The notes beneath the pieces were generated by a model that was not told the origin of the DNA, did not search any database, and saw only the letters and a list, made by a program, of their open reading frames with translations. Of a stretch of 6,542 nt of DNA, positions 1-5,179 are shown in pieces. Where the stretch lies: assembly GCA_030833025.1 (NCBI GenBank), contig JAURHZ010000128.1, positions 1 through 6,542 of the forward strand. Reading direction: 5' to 3'. Both the position numbers and the translations under genes were made by a program. The number at the start of each line of letters is the position of its first letter. Position 1 is the first letter of the stretch. This DNA comes from Armatimonadota bacterium. GTDB taxonomy: Bacteria > Armatimonadota > Armatimonadia > Armatimonadales > Armatimonadaceae.

Positions 1-162
1 GGCATCCCGGTAAGCAAGCCACGCCCGCTGCGCGGTCAAAAGCTTTGCGCGACTCTGCTTGTCCAGCTTGCCGAGGAGCTGTTTGTACGTGGTGTTGAGG
101 TTGCGGTCGGCTTGCTCCAAAGCGGTCACCGCACTACGTGTCATTTCCATCTGTGTTTGCAT
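1..162 (-). CDS. LprI-family (DUF1311-like) protein, 3' end outside the window
   Basis: This is the first 54 codons of a minus-strand gene that runs off the left edge. The visible protein begins MQTQMEMTRSAV, continues through ALEQADRNLNTTYKQLLGKL, and reaches AQRAWLAYRDA. That order (EM, then aD..LN..Y..L...L, then L..AQRAW..yRDA) is the hallmark of the LprI-like N-terminal domain, found in periplasmic or lipoprotein-type proteins linked to lysozyme inhibition. The next residue in the family is usually Cys, but it lies outside the window. The frame stays open upstream to a TGA at 238-240, with possible GTG or TTG starts and a Cys at about 190, but no hydrophobic signal peptide can be read there. 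The ATG at 162 has only a weak ribosome site, so the start is uncertain. The family call is recognition by pattern; the inhibitor role is inference. Confidence 0.72.
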   Translation of the reverse strand, partial: MQTQMEMTRSAVTALEQADRNLNTTYKQLLGKLDKQSRAKLLTAQRAWLAYRDA

Positions 163-288
163 ACCTGTAATGTACGCTTCCCTGCATCCGGTGTAAACCA
201 CTTGTGATTCGTTTCCCAAAAGAGTAGCGGTTGTGCATCAGGGCGGTTATTGTTGGAATGCATCACGGGAAATCGTTTTGCAAGTTGT

Positions 289-294
289 GGGAGG
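289..294 (+). promoter_or_regulatory. Ribosome-binding site deciding the start of the RraB-like gene
   Basis: GGGAGG lies eight bases before the ATG at 303. The frame is open further upstream, with a TTG at 231 and an ATG at 258, but neither has a comparable site. The protein family also normally begins close to this Met-Asp-Asp. Confidence 0.6.
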
Positions 295-302
295 CGGATG
301 GA

Positions 303-665
303 ATGGATGACCGTGAGGCGGATAACGCCCTATTGGATGAGCTTGTCGAGCTTGGCATCGATTTGGCGCGTGCAAGGGAAACCCGTTTTAATTTTGTGTT
401 CAGTAGCCAACAGGAAGCGGATGCATTAGCTGCTCGCCTCACCGATGCTGGCTATGAATGTGAAGTGACCGAGCTCAAACCGAACATCGTTGTACGGCTA
501 TTCAAAAAGTCTGAGTGGCTTGTGACGGCTACAAAGGTGATGACAGTTGACTGCTACATCATCAGCGAGCTGCGGACGGAATTCAATGGCATCCTTGCCG
601 AATCTAGCGGAGTCTACGATGGCTGGGAAGTAGAAGTGTTCCCGGAGGAGCAGAAGGCTCTATAG
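303..665 (+). CDS. RraB-family protein (ribonuclease E regulator-like domain)
   Basis: This is a 120-residue acidic, soluble protein beginning MDDREADNALLDELVELGID. Features matching the RraB family are, in order, the D..LL.EL...G.DL start, the RETRFNFVFSS strand, the EADALAARLTDAGYECEV helix-strand, and the C-terminal VYDGWEVEVF (YDGW at residues 105-108). The YDGW block near the end is the most telling mark. The classical member, E. coli RraB, binds RNase E and lowers its activity. Many members are uncharacterised stand-alone proteins, so the RNase E role is not shown here. No signal peptide or membrane segment is present, which fits a cytoplasmic protein. The gene converges with the hydrolase gene, and the two stop codons overlap in CTATAG at 660-665. 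No intrinsic terminator is visible between them. Confidence 0.78.
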   Translation: MDDREADNALLDELVELGIDLARARETRFNFVFSSQQEADALAARLTDAGYECEVTELKPNIVVRLFKKSEWLVTATKVMTVDCYIISELRTEFNGILAESSGVYDGWEVEVFPEEQKAL

Positions 666-1808
666 CGCTGCTGTGAGATTTAGGTAAATGTCGCCATCCC
701 CAGCCTGAACCGTGAAGCGCTTTCCCACAGTGCCTGTTGAAACGGCTGTGAGTGGTTTGGCGAGCTGGATGTTTACCGGCATGTTTCCCGGCGGATTGTA
801 AACCACGATGCCATTGGTGAAGCGTCGCTGGTAGCTGCCATCCGGTAAGGCGCGGCCCTTCTCGGTTGGTTTTCCAAGGCTGCGATTCCAAAATGGATAC
901 CAGTTATGACTGTGGTCTGGTGTCGGAAGCGGATTCGGGTCTGAGAACAGACAGTAGCCATTTGATAGCGTGAGCACCAGTGTCGTCGTGGCGCGCATCC
1001 GTGCAAGGTCATCTCGGGATGTTTGAAACCACGTTTCGAGACAGTTAATGCGTGGGCTCTGGACATTTGCTTCCGCCCAGAGAAGCGTCTCCTTAATGCG
1101 TTCCCAGTCTGCCGGTGTGGCAGATCGGTAACATTCCATGAAGAGGCCATTGATTAGCTTTGCGGAGCGTGTGACCTGACGATCATTGGCATTGACCATG
1201 ATCAGGGCATCGGGACCGATACTCCTGCGGATTTTCTGGATGAGGGAGATGCGTGAGTCATCGTCATCCCACCAATCCAGCATAATGCCATCAATGACAC
1301 CGGTTGCCATGATGGTTTTGGCCTGTCGCGCTATGTGATCCTGGTAGCTCGTATTGGCAAAGTCTAGGAGGAAATAGCCACCTTCTTCCCATCCGATGAC
1401 GGGTTTCCCGTTCTTTGTCATCCACCACGCGTGGCCATCCGGGATATGGGAGCGGTGCGCATCCCGGTAGCGGAGCTCGGCAAGCAGCACGATGTTAGGA
1501 TTGCGTTCCAGAAGTAGCTTGCGCGTGCGCGTTGCGGCTTGGATGCTGTCTGGCGTGAATGCCGTTGCAAGTCCCGGATAGCGGTCAGCCCAGCGGAGCC
1601 CAAAGTAATCGGGGGCGTGAAAGATGATGTCGTGCCGTGCGGCGCTCGTCCACTTTTCTTCGCCGGGGATATCGGCGGGATTCCAAGCTTGAAACACGGA
1701 TGGGAATGTCCGCTCACCGATGCGCTGACGCGGGGAACGCTCGCGGGTTGCGAAGCTGTCAAGCAGACGCGCGGGCCGGCTGGTCAAACGGTTTGTGCCT
1801 CGATGCAT
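660..1808 (-). CDS. Putative glycoside hydrolase, GHL15-like TIM barrel
   Basis: This is a 382-residue protein resembling the uncharacterised GHL15-type 'putative glycoside hydrolase' proteins. Visible blocks are FPSVFQAWNP (residues 35-44), HDIIFHAPDYFGLRW (59-73), a strand with IVLLAELRYRD (106-116), GYFLLDFAN (144-152), DGIMLDWWDDDD (173-184), ALIMVNAND (201-209) and GLFMECYR (221-228). The end has a beta-rich tail with NGIVVYNPPG. Asp178 and Glu225 sit at the ends of predicted barrel strands and are the best catalytic candidates, by inference. The substrate is unknown. Relatives often have a secretion signal. Here the first 33 residues are Arg-rich and not hydrophobic, and a TAA directly precedes the ATG, so the 5' end may have been replaced or lost next to the attachment region. 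The upstream ribosome site is weak. Confidence 0.7.
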   Translation of the reverse strand: MHRGTNRLTSRPARLLDSFATRERSPRQRIGERTFPSVFQAWNPADIPGEEKWTSAARHDIIFHAPDYFGLRWADRYPGLATAFTPDSIQAATRTRKLLLERNPNIVLLAELRYRDAHRSHIPDGHAWWMTKNGKPVIGWEEGGYFLLDFANTSYQDHIARQAKTIMATGVIDGIMLDWWDDDDSRISLIQKIRRSIGPDALIMVNANDRQVTRSAKLINGLFMECYRSATPADWERIKETLLWAEANVQSPRINCLETWFQTSRDDLARMRATTTLVLTLSNGYCLFSDPNPLPTPDHSHNWYPFWNRSLGKPTEKGRALPDGSYQRRFTNGIVVYNPPGNMPVNIQLAKPLTAVSTGTVGKRFTVQAGDGDIYLNLTAAL

Positions 1809-1835
1809 TTAGACAATCTATCTCAAAATCACCCC

Positions 1836-1847
1836 TGACCCGCTGAT
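1836..1847. repeat. Second partial copy of the tRNA-Lys core, 12 bp
   Basis: TGACCCGCTGAT here is identical to 1980-1991 inside the tRNA-Lys fragment, 144 bp away in the same orientation. It covers the anticodon-stem and variable-loop part of the tRNA. It may be the trace of an older att core or an accidental match. It lies just upstream of the hydrolase start. Confidence 0.45.
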
Positions 1848-1871
1848 GCGGAAATTCCTGAAACGCCACAG

Positions 1872-1891
1872 TTGCGGTATTTATTGCGGTA
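1872..1891 (+). repeat. Direct octamer repeats, candidate integrase arm sites (left)
   Basis: Two direct copies of TTGCGGTA lie at 1872-1879 and 1884-1891, twelve bases apart. The same octamer recurs on the other side of the tRNA fragment. Short repeats of this kind flanking a tRNA-derived core are typical arm-type binding sites of tyrosine integrases. That role is inferred from layout only. Confidence 0.6.
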
Positions 1892-1909
1892 CGAGGCCAT
1901 TCAGGCACT

Positions 1910-1935
1910 AAAAAAGCCCCTCCGGCGAGGGGCTT
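1910..1935 (-). terminator. Intrinsic terminator downstream of the tRNA-Lys fragment
   Basis: A nine-pair perfect stem, AAGCCCCTC with GAGGGGCTT, encloses a four-base CGGC loop. On the minus strand it is followed by six T. It lies about 20 bases past the tRNA 3' end in the tRNA's orientation, so it is most likely the native terminator of that tRNA gene, either chromosomal or carried within the att block. On the plus strand it lacks a good T run. Confidence 0.85.
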
Positions 1936-1955
1936 CTACATCCTGAAAACGTGGA

Positions 1956-1997
1956 TGGGTCGTAAAGGACTCGAACCTGTGACCCGCTGATTAAGAG
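1956..1997 (-). other. Attachment-site core: 3' half of tRNA-Lys (anticodon CTT)
   Basis: Read on the minus strand, this is CTCTTAA (anticodon loop, anticodon CTT), TCAGC (3' side of the anticodon stem), GGGTC (variable loop), an ACAGG T-stem, TTCGAGT (T-loop), CCTTT, then the ACGACCC acceptor strand and discriminator A. The T-stem has one C-T mismatch. CCA is not encoded. The 5' half is missing: the bases on the other side (1998 onward) do not form a D-arm, and no partner for the acceptor strand is seen. A break exactly at the anticodon loop is the classic result of tyrosine-integrase insertion into a tRNA gene. The piece cannot be a working tRNA by itself. Confidence 0.85.
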
Positions 1998-2356
1998 AAG
2001 TGCTCAGGCAGGTTTGGAAGGGTGTTGATGATGCGGTTTTAGGAGAAGAAACTTCAGGAGCGCTACTGATTTTGCCACAGATTCATACTTTTGATTGCGG
2101 TACGTTTGCGGTATTCAGATTGCCCTCTACCGCAACCATAAGCTTGATTACCCTCTAAAGTGGCTGACAATCAACACTTGGCCATCAATCCAAGGATTCT
2201 TCAAACGATTCAATCTGGCCCCCACCAAAACCCCCACAATTCCATCCGCCGCCGTTATTATTCAGCGCATCGGTTTACCAGCAAGTAACCTTCGGTAATG
2301 TTGTTTTTAGCCACCTCACGAAATAGGGGTGAATTTCCATTTTGCTGGTGAAGAAC
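1998..2356. other. Intergenic junction segment without a convincing gene
   Basis: No supported gene lies between the tRNA break point and the broken gene at 2357. The first part holds the right-hand octamer repeats. A 67-codon plus-strand frame opening with TTG at 2095 runs through these repeats and has no recognisable protein pattern. On the minus strand a short open stretch near 2340 ends quickly. CCCTCTA occurs twice (about 2124 and 2152). The segment is best read as att-flanking DNA, possibly with remnants of an integrase region that can no longer be recognised. Confidence 0.5.
2095..2135 (+). repeat. Octamer repeats, candidate integrase arm sites (right)
   Basis: TTGCGGTA occurs at 2095-2102 and 2106-2113 in direct orientation, and inverted as TACCGCAA at 2128-2135. 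In the left pair the octamer is followed first by T and then by C; here it is followed first by C and then by T, so the nine-base versions are shared as well. With the left pair this makes five copies within about 265 bp around the tRNA core. Confidence 0.6.
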
Positions 2357-3259
2357 ATGGCATTCGTAGGTGTTGCAGATAATAGCGCTACTGGGTTCGA
2401 AGCAAAGTCGGGTCATGTGTACGTCAACATCTATGAGCGCCTAAAAGTTGCTCAGGATCCAGCACTACACATCATAACCAATCATCCGCATTATCTAGTT
2501 CATCGGTTTTTGGAAATGCACAATGTCACCTTCGAACGTTGTCTTGACCATTCCTGTTTAGTGCCTGCCGAATATGGAGAGCTGTTTTTAGACGCAGCGA
2601 GATGTATTCAAGAAGAGCTGCTAGTCGTTGAAGCGGCAGTAAAACTCCTCGATTAGACAGTTAGTGAAGATGTTGATGTTGCGGACAGGGATTCGTTCCA
2701 CAAGTTGATGGAACGATGCCATGAACTAATAGATTCCCTTGCTCCACTAAAACATGAACTTGCTGGAATTAATCTTCTCATTGAAACAGCTGCACAATCG
2801 AGAGGTGGTAATGTTCCTAGTTTTGCAACTCTTAGGCCTGTCACTTCACGAGCGTTTTCACCAACCCTTGCTAGAAACTATCCCGATGCTTATGAGCAAT
2901 GCCTAAAGGAGAATGTTACTGGTTCGCTTTCACTCCACTATAAAGGACCTGAACTACCAACCCCTCTAATCGATTTTGAGCGTGATTAAAGCGATGAAGA
3001 GCTCCGGCAACTTCATCGTCAATATTGGAGTTTGGTCACGGAGATAAAGCTGCTAGATAACCTGTTAGATGTTGAGAAGATGCATCTAAAAGTGGCTATC
3101 GGGAGAAGTAACTCCTCTACGCAGTTGTTTGGTTACTATCGTCGTGTAGTCAAGGAAGTAGATGGACCAAAGGTTAGAGTGCTTTATCCAGACATATACG
3201 AAGCATGCAAAGTTGAACAGACATCATATAAATGCACGGCACAGCCCTGGAATGAGTAG
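2357..3259 (+). pseudogene. Broken gene of unknown function with repeated YPDxYExC module
   Basis: One continuous frame of about 300 codons is interrupted twice, by TAG at 2654-2656 (codon 100) and TAA at 2987-2989 (codon 211), and ends with TAG at 3257. ATG 2357 is preceded by GGTGAAG; a TTG at 2342 behind AGGGGTGA is an alternative start. The second and third segments are repeats of one unit: a Leu-rich amphipathic helix, then a Ser/Arg-containing stretch, then YPDAYEQC (about 2882-2905) or YPDIYEAC (about 3187-3210). The first segment may hold a worn third copy (DPALHIITNHPHYL). The helix followed by P-x-x-Y-E resembles the C-terminal tail of YqaJ-type phage exonucleases, a weak match from memory, and no nuclease motif is seen. 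The simplest reading is a pseudogene with two nonsense mutations; the pieces could also be separate short genes, or the stops could be read through. Confidence 0.6.
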
Positions 3260-3274
3260 GGTAGGAAAAGTAAC

Positions 3275-3318
3275 ATCCCCACCCAAATGAAAGTGCGAGA
3301 TATTGGATATGTGGGGAT
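3275..3318 (+). terminator. Possible hairpin terminator after the broken gene
   Basis: ATCCCCAC at 3275-3282 and GTGGGGAT at 3311-3318 form a perfect eight-pair inverted repeat with a 28-base loop. It is followed by AGAGTTTTATT and lies 15 bases after the final stop of the broken gene. The long loop makes it a weak candidate; it could also be a protein-binding site. Confidence 0.3.
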
Positions 3319-3340
3319 AGAGTTTTATTCGATTATTGGG

Positions 3341-3424
3341 TTGCAGGGAGTCAACATCTGGCTTCCAACGTCGTTAGACATTAACCCGTTTATGTCGTGG
3401 TTCTCGAGGTGTTGCTATGAACTC
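3341..3424 (+). promoter_or_regulatory. Decayed promoter and leader of lipoprotein unit A
   Basis: TTGCAG at 3341-3346 lies exactly 76 bases before the ATG, the same distance as in unit B. The GTCAACAT that follows matches B and D. At the place where B and D have TAGAAT, this copy has TTCCAA (3363-3368), a poor -10. The ribosome-binding and start region GAGGTGTTGCTATGAACTC (3406-3424) is identical over 19 bases to that of unit D (6319-6337). Confidence 0.5.
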
Positions 3425-4217
3425 AGAGTTATCGATTGTTTCCTTTCGTTTAGGATTCGTCTTGATCAGTATTGTAGCAATGTGTGTTTCAGGATGCGGT
3501 GGCGGAACAACTGATAACAATAGTGGTGGTATCGGATCTGGAGGCAATGGTGGTGGCGGTAATGGTAACGGTGGTGGAGTCATTACGGGAACACCACTTC
3601 TAGACCAATACAAAAAGGAAATGCGGGGCATCAATGGCCAGTTCAAGATGGGCCGTACAGAAGTTTCTGTAGGGATGTGGAGGGAATATTGCAGGCATAC
3701 TGGCATCCGTATGCCGAGCGAACCATCTTATGGCTGGAATGAACTGCATCCTATAGGTTCAGTCTCTTGGAATGAATGTCAAGCTTATGCAAAGTGGGCA
3801 GGCTTACGGCTTCCATCTGAAAATGAGTGGGAACTCGCAGCATCTGGAGGCGATGGGCGGAACTATCCATGGGGTGGATACGGTGGGAAACGTTCCGATG
3901 GTAGTTGACCAGGTTGGGATCCAACAAAGTGTGTTAACGACTATTATGAGCGGAGTGGACCCGAGATTGTTGGAAGTATCTCAGCTGGTGACAGCCTATT
4001 TGGATATTCTGATATGAGTGGCAATGCTTGGGAGTGGTGTGCATCGATTTTTGATGGCAATGAAGGCAATTATCGATTTCAGGTGCGAGGTGGTTCTTGG
4101 TTCGGTGGCAACCCACAATCGTTCTTTAACCAATCAGTGTTCAGATGCGACTACAAGCACGGTATTCAACCAGATTACACGGCAGGAAACATTGGTTTTA
4201 GGTTGGCATCTGATTAG
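3417..4217 (+). pseudogene. Unit A: FGE-sulfatase-domain lipoprotein interrupted by in-frame TGA
   Basis: The frame runs 266 codons with a single TGA at codon 164 (3906-3908). A Sec-type lipoprotein signal ends VSGC with Cys27. A Gly/Asn-rich linker (28-58) follows, then an FGE-like domain: GQFKMGRTEVSVGMWREYC (74-92), VSWNECQAYAKWAGLRLPSE, ENEWELAASGGDGRNYPWG, and after the stop WDPTKC, DMSGNAWEWC, RGGSWFGG and GNIGFRLA. The parts before and after the stop align without a gap in logic to unit B, so this is one gene. The stop follows an inserted GYGGKRSDGS stretch absent from B. Only one of the two catalytic FGE cysteines has a counterpart (Cys244; Gln239 at the other place), so formylglycine synthesis is unlikely. 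The protein would sit in the outer membrane. A nonsense mutation is most likely; readthrough (the stop is followed by C) is possible but unproven. Confidence 0.75.
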
Positions 4218-4294
4218 ACACTTAGGTCGATTTTGCTAATGGAAGACTCTATCTCTTGCTCGCTGACTGGTAATCAGACAACCCTATGTAAAAG

Positions 4295-4322
4295 TTGCAG
4301 ATCGTCACCATTCGGTTAGAAT
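4295..4322 (+). promoter_or_regulatory. Candidate sigma-70 promoter of unit B
   Basis: TTGCAG (4295-4300), a 16-base spacer and TAGAAT (4317-4322) lie about 50 bases before the ATG at 4371. The same -10, spacer length and surrounding bases occur before unit D. This conservation, in otherwise unlike intergenic DNA, is the main support. Confidence 0.6.
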
Positions 4323-4339
4323 CAACGCAATGCAGTAAA
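4309..4339 (+). repeat. 31-base leader repeat shared by units B and D
   Basis: This stretch and 6270-6300 match at 29 of 31 positions, differing only at one T/C and one A/T. It holds the -10 and the presumed transcription start. A second conserved block, GAGGTGTAGCTATGAACTC (4360-4378), carries the Shine-Dalgarno site and start codon and differs from A and D by one base. Confidence 0.8.
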
Positions 4340-4370
4340 CATTTCTAACTTGTTTCGATGAGGTGTAGCT

Positions 4371-5054
4371 ATGAACTCTTCTAGGCGTGACTTTCTGCTC
4401 CGCACGGGTTTAGTTTCTGTAGGCGGAACTGGTCTTCTCCTCTCTGCTTGTGGTGGTGGTGGATCTTTCGGTGATGATGGTCTCACGGCAGATTCCATGT
4501 TGTTGGCAGATTACAAACGAGAAATGGTGTCCGTGAACGGTCAGTTTAAGATGGGCCGTACCGAAGTTACTGTCAGTATGTGGAGAGAGTACTGTGCCGC
4601 AACCAAACAGTACATGCCAACGAACCCTGAATGGGGTCATCGGAATGACTTTCCCATTGTCTTGGTTAGTTGGAATCAATGCAAAGCATATGCTGATTGG
4701 GCTGGACTAAGACTACCGACAGGAGCAGAATGGGAACTTGCAGCTACCGGTGGCGATGGTCGAAAGTATCCATGGGGCGATGTTTGGGACCCTGCTAAGT
4801 GTATAAATGGTGTTTCGAACCCCCGAGAAGTCGGGTTATTACCTGCTGGAAATAGTCCATTCGGTTGCTGTGATATGGCGGGCAATGTTTGGGAATGGTG
4901 TGCAAACAGCTATGACGGTCGTGAAGAAATGGAAGTCCGAGGAGGATGCTGGAGCGATACAAATACTCAGGTTTTCGAATGTTCCATGAATAGTGGTGTT
5001 CTTCCCGATCGTGGACGCTCTGTAATTGGATTTCGATTAGCAGGACCAATTTAG
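4371..5054 (+). CDS. Unit B: Tat-exported lipoprotein with FGE-sulfatase (C-type lectin fold) domain
   Basis: This is a 227-residue protein. Residues 1-27 form a twin-arginine signal (SRRDFL at 4-9, hydrophobic stretch, LLSAC lipobox with Cys27), so it should be a folded-exported lipoprotein. GAGG seven bases ahead of the ATG supports the start. After a short Gly-rich linker comes a compact FGE-like domain: GQFKMGRTEVTVSMW (57-71), VSWNQCKAYADWAGLRLPTG (99-118), AEWELAATGGDGRKYPWGD (119-137), DMAGNVWEWC (168-177), RGGCW (190-194) and IGFRLA (219-224). Compared with full FGE proteins, the first strand (IPxGSFxMG) is missing. Cys204 falls at the second FGE active-site cysteine, but Thr199 replaces the first, so classical FGE catalysis is doubtful. 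A binding role at the cell surface is more likely, by inference. It is the best preserved lipoprotein copy and a close relative of unit A. Confidence 0.88.
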   Translation: MNSSRRDFLLRTGLVSVGGTGLLLSACGGGGSFGDDGLTADSMLLADYKREMVSVNGQFKMGRTEVTVSMWREYCAATKQYMPTNPEWGHRNDFPIVLVSWNQCKAYADWAGLRLPTGAEWELAATGGDGRKYPWGDVWDPAKCINGVSNPREVGLLPAGNSPFGCCDMAGNVWEWCANSYDGREEMEVRGGCWSDTNTQVFECSMNSGVLPDRGRSVIGFRLAGPI

Positions 5055-5067
5055 TTGCTCTCAATCC

Positions 5068-5164
5068 TTGCAGTGAAGTCATCCGTAGATCTAAGTCTAC
5101 TCCAGATACCGGAGTCGCTTTGTCTGAATTGGGTTTTAGACAGTGACGACGATCTACGAGGTGT
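5068..5164 (+). promoter_or_regulatory. Remnant of the shared leader upstream of unit C
   Basis: TTGCAG (5068-5073) is followed by GTCA after four bases, as in the other units. GAGGTGT stands at 5158-5164. The distance between the two marks is about 25 bases longer than in B, and no TAGAAT is present at the right spacing. An inverted repeat ACTCC/GGAGT (5099-5115) lies in between. In C the ATG comes 15 bases after GAGGTGT, with AGGT nearer to it, so the original start and signal peptide seem to have been lost or replaced. Confidence 0.4.
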
Positions 5165-5179
5165 ATACAGGTAATTGAT

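Noticed and set aside
773..1150. Minus-strand frame of 125 codons inside the hydrolase gene, and similar frames at 1418-1762 and 1539-1846
   Set aside because: They are out-of-frame shadows in GC-rich coding DNA; the hydrolase frame has clear family motifs throughout.
1956..1997. A complete functional tRNA-Lys gene
   Set aside because: No D-arm or 5' acceptor strand follows on the minus strand beyond 1997, and the T-stem has a mismatch.
1872..2135. CRISPR array
   Set aside because: The repeats are only 8-9 bp, unevenly spaced and partly inverted.
2095..2298. 67-codon plus-strand frame beginning TTG
   Set aside because: It starts inside the octamer repeats, lacks a ribosome site and shows no recognisable protein pattern; it is better explained as att-flanking DNA.
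3287..3514. Plus-strand 75-codon frame overlapping the start of unit A
   Set aside because: It runs through the conserved leader and ribosome site of unit A in another frame, and has no homologous frame in the leaders of B or D.
3374..3706. Minus-strand proline-rich frame opposite unit A
   Set aside because: The proline run is just the complement of the Gly-rich linker codons of unit A.
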